Shown here: positions 26,140-33,867 of the stretch, piece after piece | Numbering within the stretch: position 1 is the stretch's first letter | How the letters are laid out: every line of letters starts with the position of its first letter | DNA from: Streptomyces sp. Y2F8-2 | GTDB taxonomy: Bacteria > Actinomycetota > Actinomycetes > Streptomycetales > Streptomycetaceae | Length of the DNA: 64,000 nucleotides | Reading direction: 5' to 3' | Assembly (NCBI RefSeq): GCF_014905555.1 | Contig: NZ_BNGS01000011.1 | Location: forward strand, 248,001 to 312,000 | The notes under the pieces: generated by a model | What the model saw: the letters and a program-made list of their open reading frames with translations, nothing else | Databases searched by the model: none | Told to the model about the DNA's origin: nothing | Program-made: the position numbers and the translations under genes

Positions 26140-26943
26140 ATGCAGCTGGAGGAAGGTCGAAGGGCAGCCGAAGCCGGGGACTGGGTGGCCGCAGGGCACG
26201 CCTTCGTCCGGGCCGCAATGGAGGGCAGCGCGGAGGGTGCAGAGCTGGCGACCCGGGTGACCGTCGAGCTGGTGCCGCTGGCGGATGGCGGGTCGGCGGA
26301 GGCCGCCGCGCTGCTCGCCGGGATTTACCTGGAGTACTTCGACGAGTCGGCCCTACCCATGGCCGTGCGTTACGCCCGCGCGGCGGCCGAGGCCGGGCTT
26401 CCGGCCGGACAGCGCACCTACGGGCACATGTTGGTGACGGGGCTCGGCGTCGAAGAGGACCGCGCGCATGCCGCAGAGCTGTTCCGGGCGGCCGCCGAGG
26501 GCGGGGACGCCTACGGCATGTTCAACCTCGCCCAGTTGGTTGACGACCCCAACGAGTCCCTGCAGTTGCTGGAGACTGCCGCACGCGCGGGGATCGTCGC
26601 GGCCGGTGCCGTCCTCGCCGACCGGCTGTCGGCAATGGACCGGGACGAGGAGGCGCTGCGCTGGTACGTCTGGGCGGCGGAGCGCGGGCACACGGGAGCG
26701 ATGAACGCTGCCGCCTGCTGGTACCGCGATGGCTTCGGAACCACGCCGGACCTGGTGCAGGCAGTGCGCTGGTTCTTCGTCATGCTCGCGCACGGCGACG
26801 GAAACGGCATCCACGAGGCGATCCAGCTGGCGAAGGCCGGGGCCCTGGACGAGGAGCAGATCCGCGACGCCGGGCGGCTAGCAGGCGATCCTGGGGCGGC
26901 CGAGGTCCTGATCGGCACAGTTCTAGGCGGCCGCCGAACCTGA
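26140..26943 (+). CDS. Sel1/tetratricopeptide-like repeat protein
   Basis: 267 residues. Helical repeats of about 36 residues are seen, with Sel1-type signatures such as RTYGHMLVTGLGVEED, HAAELFRAAAEGGDAYGMFNLA and MNAAACWYRDGFGTTPDL. Such folds act as protein-binding scaffolds. There is no signal peptide or catalytic domain. No ribosome-binding site precedes the ATG, so the transcript may be leaderless. It converges with the GH3 gene and is isolated, so its partner is unknown. Confidence 0.7.
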   Translation: MQLEEGRRAAEAGDWVAAGHAFVRAAMEGSAEGAELATRVTVELVPLADGGSAEAAALLAGIYLEYFDESALPMAVRYARAAAEAGLPAGQRTYGHMLVTGLGVEEDRAHAAELFRAAAEGGDAYGMFNLAQLVDDPNESLQLLETAARAGIVAAGAVLADRLSAMDRDEEALRWYVWAAERGHTGAMNAAACWYRDGFGTTPDLVQAVRWFFVMLAHGDGNGIHEAIQLAKAGALDEEQIRDAGRLAGDPGAAEVLIGTVLGGRRT

Positions 26944-27079
26944 GGAAGTGCCCAGCCAGACCTCGATCACCGGACACCACCTGAGCCGCACACCCCCCGC
27001 TGCCTCCCACTGGCGCGTCCACGTGGCTGCAGGACGGAGGTCCAGGACCGGCCGAACTGCGTCGGCCTGGTCCGGACCC

Positions 27080-29911
27080 TCAACCGGAGAAGCCGACGCG
27101 CGCGAGCCGCAACGGGCCGCGCAGCCTGAGGCGGACGTCGTGCACACCTGAGGCGGTGAAGGCGGCGTCCACGGTGGTGTAGTCGTACGGTCCCGTGGGC
27201 GCGGTGAGCGTGAGCTCGGCCGACGGATCGCCACCGTCCAACAGGACCTCGAGGGTCCCCTCGCCCGCGAGCTGCGCCGTCACGCCCGTGACGCCGTCCC
27301 CGAAGTCGCAGCGACGGAAGAGCAGTTCGCCCGTCCTGCCCTCCACCGGTGCCACGGAGTCCCCCGACTCCTTCGTGCGGTCGACGATCAGCGTGCCCCG
27401 CTGCTCGTCGAAGTCGGCGGCCTCCAGCCCGCGTTCGCGCACCGGACGCGGTCCGGCCGGCTCACCGGGCGGCTCGATCGTCGTCCGCAGCCGGATGTCC
27501 TCGCTCGACGCGCCCACCAGGATCTCGTACGGGCCCGGTTCGAGCCGCCACCGCCCGTGCGCCACGTCCCAGAACTCCAAGGCGCTGAGCGGCACCTCGA
27601 AGGCCAGCTCCGCCGAGGCCCCGGGCGCCAGGTGCACGCGCCGGTGGGCGACCAGCTCGCGGCGCGGACGCGGGACCGACGGATCGACGGCCCGGGTGTA
27701 CACCTGGGCGACCTCGTCGGCGGCCCGTGTGCTCGTGTTGGTCACCGTGAAGGAGACCGCCACTCGCCCGTCCTCCACCCGGGCGGCGAGGTCGCCGTAG
27801 GCGAAGGACGCGTACGACAGCCCGTGCCCGAACGGGAACAGCGGCGTTCCCTCGAAGTACAGGTACGTCTGACGGCTGCCGATCACGTCGTAGTCGAGCA
27901 GATCGGGCAGGTCCGCGTCGTCTGCGTACCAGGTCTGGGGCAGACGGCCCGCGGGGGAGACGTCGCCGGACAGAACCCGGGCCAGCGCGGTGCCCGCGGC
28001 CTGGCCGCCGTGTGCCGTCCACAGCACGGCCGGGAGTTCGGCGGGGTCGACCGCGTACGGGTACGCGGACACCAGGACCAGCGCCGTGCGCGGGTTCGCC
28101 GCGCGGGCCGCGCGCAGCAGCCGCTCCTGGTGATCGGGCAGGCGCAGCGTCGTACGGTCCTCGGTCTCGCGGCCGTTCAGGTGCGGGTCGTTGCCCGCGA
28201 ACACGAGCACCACGTCGGCACCCGCGGCCGCCCGGGTGACCGCCTCCTCGCCGCGCTCGACGACCTCCAGTTCGAAGACTTCCCTCTGGTCCTCGGCAAC
28301 CTTCACGCCGTCGGCGGCGACCGACACGTACCCGCCCGTCCCGAGGTGCTTCAGGAGGTGACCGCTGCCATGGGGTTCCAGGCGGAACGTCTCCTGGACG
28401 ACCCAGCCGCCGGGCTGGTCCGCGGACGCGCGGACGTACCCGTCGTCGGCGACCGAGAGGTACCGCCCGTCGGGGGCGCGGAAGGTCAGCAGGCCCTCGC
28501 CCCAGTCGATCAGCGCGAGTTCGCTGCCGTGCTCGTCGGCGGTGAGCGGCGGCAGGTCCGTGCGGCCCTGCAGCAGCGCCGGGTCCAGGGCGCCCTCCGC
28601 GCCGCGCACCTCGTCGTCGGCGTCGGCCACGGGCACTCGCAGATACGCACCGGCGGAGGTCTTCAGACGTACCCGGTCCACACCCTCCGCGAACTCCACG
28701 CGATCGGCGCCGAAACGTTCGTACAGGCCCTCCAGAGGCGTGGACCGGTGGATCAGCGTGCCGCTGTACCAGTCGAGCTTGCACTCGTCGGCGAGCAGCC
28801 CGACCGCCGCGACGCGCACACCGTCGGCGAGGGGCAGCAGGCCGTCGTTCTTCACCAGCACGACCGCCTGCTCGGCGGCCTCCTGGGCGAGCGCCCGATG
28901 GGCCGGGGTGTCGAAGTCCCGGGTCCCCGCATGCGGGTCCAGGCGCGGGTCGAACTCGCCCAGCCGGAACCGCACCGAGAGCTGCCGGCGCACCGCCTGG
29001 TCGATGTCCTCCTCGTTCAGCAGCCCCTTCACCAGTGCGCCCTTGATCCGCGCGACGATCGTCGAGCTGTCCGTGCCGTGGTCGGTGAAGCTGTCGACGC
29101 CGGCCCGGACCGCCGCGGCCGTCGCCTCCTCGTGCGTGTCGAAGTAGTGCTCGGAGTCGACCAGGTTGGACGGCGCGCCCGCGTCCGAGCAGACCAGCAA
29201 CTCCTGGTCACTCCAGCGGCGCAGGTGCTCGCGCAGATACGGCGAGACATGGTTGGGGCGGCCGTTGACCAGGTTGTAGGCGGGCATCACCCCGGCCACC
29301 GAGCCCGCCTGAACGGCCTCACGGAAAGCCCGCAGGTCGTACTCGTGCAGCACGCGCGGACGGACCGAGGAGGAGGTGGTGTCGCGGTTCGTCTCGTTGT
29401 TGTGGGCGAGCCAGTGCTTGAGGACCGGGGCGGTGCGCCAGTACGTCGGATGGTCGCCGCGCAGACCGCGTGTGTACGCCGTCGCGATCGCCGAGGTCAG
29501 CTGCGGGTCCTCCGAGTAGCCCTCCTCGTTGCGGCCCCACAACGGGTGGCGCAGCAGGTTGACCGTGGGCGACCAGACGTTGAGGCCGACGCGCTCGTCG
29601 CGGGCGCGCATCGCGCGGACCTCCTTGGAGACCGCTTCGCCGACCCGGCGCACCAGGTTGTCGTTCCAGGTCGCGCCGAGCCCGATCGCCTGCGGGAACA
29701 CGGTTGCCGGGCCCATCCACGCCACTCCGTGCAGGGCCTCCTGGCCGGTGCGGAACGCGGCGATGCCGAGGCGCTCGACGGCCGGCACGAACTGGTGCAG
29801 GAACGCGATCTTCTCATCGAGCGTCAGCCGCGCCACCAGGTCGTCGATGCGCTTAGCGAACGGCAGCTGCGGATCACGGAAAGAGGGCGCGGGTGGCGTC
29901 TGTGCGGTCAC
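27080..29911 (-). CDS. Glycoside hydrolase family 3 beta-glycosidase with inserted beta-trefoil-like domain
   Basis: 943 residues from a GTG at 29911 with AAGGA 7 nt upstream. The GH3 barrel (about 1-320) has KHWLAHNN and the nucleophile Asp243 in CSDAGA. The second GH3 domain is split by an insert (about 405-550) with repeated YLRV/YLSV/YVSV strands, like a fascin-type beta trefoil that could bind sugar. A fibronectin-III-like domain (about 700-810) and a CBM6-like C-terminus (about 840-943) follow. No signal peptide is seen, so it probably acts on imported oligosaccharides, as beta-glucosidase or beta-xylosidase. A LacI-type operator lies just upstream. Confidence 0.85.
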   Translation of the reverse strand: MTAQTPPAPSFRDPQLPFAKRIDDLVARLTLDEKIAFLHQFVPAVERLGIAAFRTGQEALHGVAWMGPATVFPQAIGLGATWNDNLVRRVGEAVSKEVRAMRARDERVGLNVWSPTVNLLRHPLWGRNEEGYSEDPQLTSAIATAYTRGLRGDHPTYWRTAPVLKHWLAHNNETNRDTTSSSVRPRVLHEYDLRAFREAVQAGSVAGVMPAYNLVNGRPNHVSPYLREHLRRWSDQELLVCSDAGAPSNLVDSEHYFDTHEEATAAAVRAGVDSFTDHGTDSSTIVARIKGALVKGLLNEEDIDQAVRRQLSVRFRLGEFDPRLDPHAGTRDFDTPAHRALAQEAAEQAVVLVKNDGLLPLADGVRVAAVGLLADECKLDWYSGTLIHRSTPLEGLYERFGADRVEFAEGVDRVRLKTSAGAYLRVPVADADDEVRGAEGALDPALLQGRTDLPPLTADEHGSELALIDWGEGLLTFRAPDGRYLSVADDGYVRASADQPGGWVVQETFRLEPHGSGHLLKHLGTGGYVSVAADGVKVAEDQREVFELEVVERGEEAVTRAAAGADVVLVFAGNDPHLNGRETEDRTTLRLPDHQERLLRAARAANPRTALVLVSAYPYAVDPAELPAVLWTAHGGQAAGTALARVLSGDVSPAGRLPQTWYADDADLPDLLDYDVIGSRQTYLYFEGTPLFPFGHGLSYASFAYGDLAARVEDGRVAVSFTVTNTSTRAADEVAQVYTRAVDPSVPRPRRELVAHRRVHLAPGASAELAFEVPLSALEFWDVAHGRWRLEPGPYEILVGASSEDIRLRTTIEPPGEPAGPRPVRERGLEAADFDEQRGTLIVDRTKESGDSVAPVEGRTGELLFRRCDFGDGVTGVTAQLAGEGTLEVLLDGGDPSAELTLTAPTGPYDYTTVDAAFTASGVHDVRLRLRGPLRLARVGFSG

Positions 29912-29946
29912 GTGGTGATCCTTCGGAGGTCGAGCGACGGGCGCTT

Positions 29947-29960
29947 TCGAAGCGCTTCGA
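29947..29960. promoter_or_regulatory. LacI-family operator, site 1 (GH3 gene)
   Basis: Perfect 14-bp palindrome TCGAAGCGCTTCGA. On the minus strand, TTGACA (29989-29984) could be the -35 box about 18 bp before the probable -10 region, so the palindrome would cover the start of transcription of the GH3 gene. Confidence 0.8.
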
Positions 29961-30091
29961 TGCTCATTCGCCTTCGGGGCGCGTGTCAAGACACCCAGAC
30001 ACGACAACTCCGTTTCCTCACCGTGATTCCAAGCCTTTCCAACCCGCTCGACCGGTGTCTCCGCGCCTGGGAGGAATCTTGGAAGCGACCC

Positions 30092-30144
30092 TTGTGCGCC
30101 CCCAGGTGTTCACTTAACCTCGCAGCAACATCGAAGCGCTTCGA
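30092..30144 (+). promoter_or_regulatory. Promoter and LacI-family operator, site 2 (GH42 remnant/GH95/GH12 operon)
   Basis: TTGTGC (30092-30097) and TAACCT (30115-30120) are 17 bp apart. The perfect palindrome TCGAAGCGCTTCGA (30131-30144) begins 11 bp later, at the expected transcription start. This would place the whole plus-strand operon under the same repressor as the GH3 gene. Confidence 0.7.
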
Positions 30145-30275
30145 CTGTGGAGGGCCCGCTCAGCGTGCTCACCCTTCCCTCCGCCGTCACCGCCGCTTCA
30201 GCTCATTCCACTCGAGACACCGCAGCCGACGGCTCCTCCGCCGGGTGTCCTGGTGCGCCACGAAGGGTTGACGCA

Positions 30276-30854
30276 ATGACGCCGAACTCCGTCCGCGGCG
30301 GCGGCACCCTCGTCTGCGGCTTCCTGACCGGTGTCGCCGACGAGGACGACCGGATACGGCCCGGCGGCATGGACCCATGGCTGCGGCACCTCTTCGGCAT
30401 CGGCACCCTGCACGAGTGGTGGCCGCTGGACGCCGGGGAGACCGTCGAGTGCGACGGCCCCCGAGGCGGCTTCCGCGGCACGCTGTGGTCCGAGGAACTC
30501 CAGGCCGCACATCCGGACGCCGTGGCCGCCCGCTACAAGGGCGGCGAACTCGACGGACTCCCCGCCGTCCTGCGTACCGGCCGCGCCTGGTACCTCTCCA
30601 CGCTCCCCGAACCGGACGCGCTGCGCGACCTGCTCGCGGGGATCGTCGCCGACGCGGGCGCACGGCCCGTGCTCGACGATCTGCCCATCGGGGTCGAGGC
30701 CGTCCGGCGCGGCGACCTGCTCTTCGTGCTCAACCACCGGCGCGAGCCGGTCCAGGTCACGGTGCCGGGCCCCCACCACGACCTGCTCACCGGCGGGACG
30801 GTCACGGACACCCTCACCCTCGGCCGATACGGAGTGGCGGTGCTGCGCCCATGA
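30276..30854 (+). pseudogene. C-terminal remnant of a GH42 beta-galactosidase (catalytic domain missing)
   Basis: 192 residues from an ATG at 30276 with AAGGG 8 nt upstream. The sequence matches only the trimerisation and C-terminal domains of GH42 enzymes: GGGTLVCGFLTGVADEDD, GTLWSEELQ, a Tyr/Ser-rich RAWYLSTLP and the closing DLLTGG and GRYGVAVL. Full GH42 proteins have about 400 residues of TIM barrel before this, including both catalytic glutamates; none of that is here. The frame is open back to about 30147 without GH42-like sequence. A deletion between promoter and trimerisation domain is the simplest explanation. It is still in frame and its stop overlaps the GH95 start (ATGA), so it may be translated. 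Confidence 0.75.
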
Positions 30855-33100
30855 CCGGTGAAGTCATGCATGGAACCTGGGAGCCCCGTCCCGCCGCCCG
30901 CTGGGAGGACGCCTTCCTGAGCGGCAACGGCCGACATGGCGCCATGGCGTTCGGTGATCCGAACGACGACCGGGTCATCGTCACGCACCATGCCCTCGTG
31001 CGCCCCAACGGCAGCGAACACGCACGGCCGCCCGAGCTGGCCTCCCGGCTCGCAGACCTCCAGGACCGGCTGCTCGCGGGCGAGACCGCCGCCGCCGAAC
31101 ACTTCACCGACGGGCGGGAGCTGCAGTGGGTGCAGCCGTTCCACCCGGCGTTCCAGACGCGGCTGCGGCGGCCCGCGGGGGAGGGACGCGACTACCGGCG
31201 GTCGGTGGACTTCACCACGGGCGTCATGACGGCCGGGTGCGCGGGCTGGTGCAGCCGGGTCTTCGTCTCGCGCGCGGACGACGTGATCGTGCAGTACGTG
31301 ACCGCCCCCGGACCGGTACTCGAGCTGTCCCTCGACCACCGGCTGCCCGGCGCCCCACGCCACCTGGCCGTCGGCCACGGCACCGCCCTCACCGCCGAGG
31401 GCGCCCTCCTCACCCTGCGCGCCCGCTACCCGGGCAGCGACCGCGCCTACACCGGCGTGACGCTGGCCGTCGTCACCGGCGGCACGACCGTCCTCGCCCC
31501 GCAGGGCGTACGCATCACCGACGCCGAGTCGGTCCTGCTGCTGACCCGGGTGCACCGGCACACCGGCGAACTGGACGCCCTCGCGGAGGCACGTGCCCTG
31601 CGTGCCCTGCTGCCGTCCGAGGAACCCTTCGCCGGACTCCTCGACCGCCATCTGGCGCTCCACCGTCCGGCCTACCTCCGTGCCACCCTCGACCTCGACG
31701 CGGACGCCGCCGAACGCGCCCTGCCCGGCAGCGAGCTCCTCCGGCGCCCCACGAGCGCCGCCCTTCTGGAGCGGCTCTTCGCCGCCGGCCGCTACCACCT
31801 GCTCAGCTCCAGCGGCATGCTCCCGCCCCGCCTGACCGGCCTGTGGACCGGCGACTGGAACACGGCGTGGTCCGGTGCGTTCACCACCGACGCCAACCTG
31901 AACCTGCAGACCGCCTCCGCGTCGGCGGGAGCCCTGCCCGAGGTCACAGAAGCCCACGCGGCGCTGATCCACGGCCAACTCGACCACTGGCGGGAGAACG
32001 CCCGCGCCGTCCACGGCGCCCGGGGTGTCGTCGCCCCCGCGCACACCGACGGGGAGTCCGGCTACGCGTACCACTTCAGCCGGGAGTACCCGCTGCACCT
32101 GTGGACCGCGGGCGCCGACTGGCTGCTCAAGCCGCTCGTCGACCACGACGAGACCTACGGCAGGCGAGACCCCCGCACCGCCGCCGTCCTCGCCGAAGTC
32201 GCCGCGTTCTACGAGGACTTCCTCACCCGCACCGACGAGGAGGGACGGCTCGTCGTCGTCCCCTCCTACTCGCCCGAGAACCGTCCGGCGAACGCGAGCT
32301 GGGGCACGATCAACGCCGCCATGGACCTCTCGGCGGCCCGGCACGCCCTGCTCACGGCCGCCGCCTACCACCCGGACCGGGCGGAGGACTGGCGCGCCCT
32401 CGCCGACCGCCTCCCGCCGCACCGCGTCAACGCCGACGGCGCCCTCGCCGAATGGGCCTGGCCGGACCTGGAAGACACCTACGACCACCGCCATCTCAGC
32501 CACCTCTACGGCGTGTGGCCGCTCGACGAGATCAACCCCTATGACACGCCCGGCCTCGCCGCGGCCGCCCACCGGGCGCTCGAACTGCGCGGCGCCGAGA
32601 ACGACTCGGCACACGGCCACCTGCACCACGCGCTCGTCGCCGCACGTCTGCGCGACGCGGCCCGGGTCGCGCACGCCCTCGGCCAGGTACTGGCAGGCGA
32701 CTACTTCCACGCCTCCCTGATGAGCGCGCACTACCCGCACCTCGACGTCTACAACGCCGACGCGGCCCACGCGCTCCCGGCCGTGCTCATCGAAGCGCTC
32801 GTCCAGTCGACGCCCGGCCGGCTGGTGCTGCTCCCCGCGCTGCCCGCCGCCCACCCCCGAGGCCGGCTCCTCGGCGTCCGCACCCGGTTCGGCGCCGAAC
32901 TCGACCTCATCTGGAGCCCCGAGCGGACGACGGCCGTACTGCGCCCCACCCGCAGCTGCCGCGTCGACCTCAGGACTTCCGCCGGCGCGACCCCGCTCGA
33001 CCTCGTCGCCGGCGAAGACTGCGTCCTCACCACGGGGCCGCAGGACCAGCAGCAATTCCCCCCACCCATGGAAGGGACACCATGGCAATACGCACGCTGA
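30851..33100 (+). CDS. Glycoside hydrolase family 95 protein, probable alpha-L-fucosidase
   Basis: 749 residues, close to the family length. The N-terminal beta domain starts WEDAFLSGNGRHGAMAFG. The (alpha/alpha)6 barrel keeps the GH95 active-site elements: the Asn pair in DANLNLQ, the Glu acid in PSYSPEN, and an Asp in NADAAHALPAV matching the conserved late Asp. Family members remove alpha-1,2-fucose (some alpha-L-galactose) by inversion. No signal peptide is visible, suggesting action inside the cell. It is coupled to the GH42 remnant by a 4-nt overlap and its last 19 bp overlap the GH12 start. Confidence 0.82.
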   Translation: MTGEVMHGTWEPRPAARWEDAFLSGNGRHGAMAFGDPNDDRVIVTHHALVRPNGSEHARPPELASRLADLQDRLLAGETAAAEHFTDGRELQWVQPFHPAFQTRLRRPAGEGRDYRRSVDFTTGVMTAGCAGWCSRVFVSRADDVIVQYVTAPGPVLELSLDHRLPGAPRHLAVGHGTALTAEGALLTLRARYPGSDRAYTGVTLAVVTGGTTVLAPQGVRITDAESVLLLTRVHRHTGELDALAEARALRALLPSEEPFAGLLDRHLALHRPAYLRATLDLDADAAERALPGSELLRRPTSAALLERLFAAGRYHLLSSSGMLPPRLTGLWTGDWNTAWSGAFTTDANLNLQTASASAGALPEVTEAHAALIHGQLDHWRENARAVHGARGVVAPAHTDGESGYAYHFSREYPLHLWTAGADWLLKPLVDHDETYGRRDPRTAAVLAEVAAFYEDFLTRTDEEGRLVVVPSYSPENRPANASWGTINAAMDLSAARHALLTAAAYHPDRAEDWRALADRLPPHRVNADGALAEWAWPDLEDTYDHRHLSHLYGVWPLDEINPYDTPGLAAAAHRALELRGAENDSAHGHLHHALVAARLRDAARVAHALGQVLAGDYFHASLMSAHYPHLDVYNADAAHALPAVLIEALVQSTPGRLVLLPALPAAHPRGRLLGVRTRFGAELDLIWSPERTTAVLRPTRSCRVDLRTSAGATPLDLVAGEDCVLTTGPQDQQQFPPPMEGTPWQYAR

Positions 33101-33795
33101 ACAGGCTGACCAAGGCGCTGATCGCCCCCGCGCTCGCGCTCGGCGCCACCGTCGGCATCGCCTCCGCCCCCGCCCAGGCCGCCGTGTGGAACTCCTGCGA
33201 CCAGTGGGGCAGCACCACACTGAACGGCTACACGCTCTACAACAACATCTGGGGCTCCGGCGCCGGCAGCCAGTGCATCTGGGCCAACTCCGGGACCAAC
33301 TGGGGCGTGTGGGCGGACCACCCCAACACCGGCGGGATCAAGTCCTACCCGAACGCCAAGAAGGTGATCAACAAGTCGATCACCTCGCTCTCCTCGCTGT
33401 CCAGCAGCTACAACGTCACGGTGCCGTCGTCCGGCGCGTACAACACCTCGTACGACATCTGGGACACCAACCACGCCTACGAGATCATGCTCTGGGTCAA
33501 CAAGACCGGAGCCGTCGGCCCGCTCGGCACCTCGCAGGGCACCGTGACCCTCGGCGGTTCGACCTGGGCCGTCTACAAGGGCAACAACGGCTCCAACGAC
33601 GTGTTCTCGTTCGTCCGCAGCTCCAACTCCAGCTCCGGCACGGTCGACATCCTGCCGATCCTGAAGTGGATCAAGGACACCAAGGGCTGGTTCGGCAACG
33701 TCACCATCGGCGACCTGCAGTTCGGCTTCGAGATCACGTCCTCGTCCGGCGGCCTGAACTTCGTCACCAACAGCGAGAGCGTCAGCAGCAGCTGA
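33082..33795 (+). CDS. Secreted GH12 endo-beta-1,4-glucanase / xyloglucanase
   Basis: 237 residues with a signal peptide (MAIRTLNRLTKALIAP, hydrophobic core, cleavage near AQA-AVW). The GH12 jelly roll is identified by YNNIWGSGAG, KSYPN, the nucleophile Glu in YEIMLWVNKTG and the acid/base Glu in LQFGFEIT. GH12 enzymes cut cellulose or xyloglucan chains outside the cell. No carbohydrate-binding module is attached. It is the only clearly exported enzyme of the locus, so it would make the first cut. The ATG is preceded by GGAAGGGA within the GH95 gene. Confidence 0.87.
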   Translation: MAIRTLNRLTKALIAPALALGATVGIASAPAQAAVWNSCDQWGSTTLNGYTLYNNIWGSGAGSQCIWANSGTNWGVWADHPNTGGIKSYPNAKKVINKSITSLSSLSSSYNVTVPSSGAYNTSYDIWDTNHAYEIMLWVNKTGAVGPLGTSQGTVTLGGSTWAVYKGNNGSNDVFSFVRSSNSSSGTVDILPILKWIKDTKGWFGNVTIGDLQFGFEITSSSGGLNFVTNSESVSSS

Positions 33796-33813
33796 GCCGC
33801 CCCCGCGCATGAG

Positions 33814-33851
33814 CGTGCGGCCGGTCCCTCCCCTACGGGACCGGCCGCACG
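33814..33851. terminator. Bidirectional hairpin terminator between GH12 and GH31
   Basis: Perfect 15-bp stem (33814-33828 with 33837-33851) and an 8-nt loop between the converging GH12 and GH31 genes. Confidence 0.85.
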
Positions 33852-33867
33852 TCCGCGTCCGGGGCGG

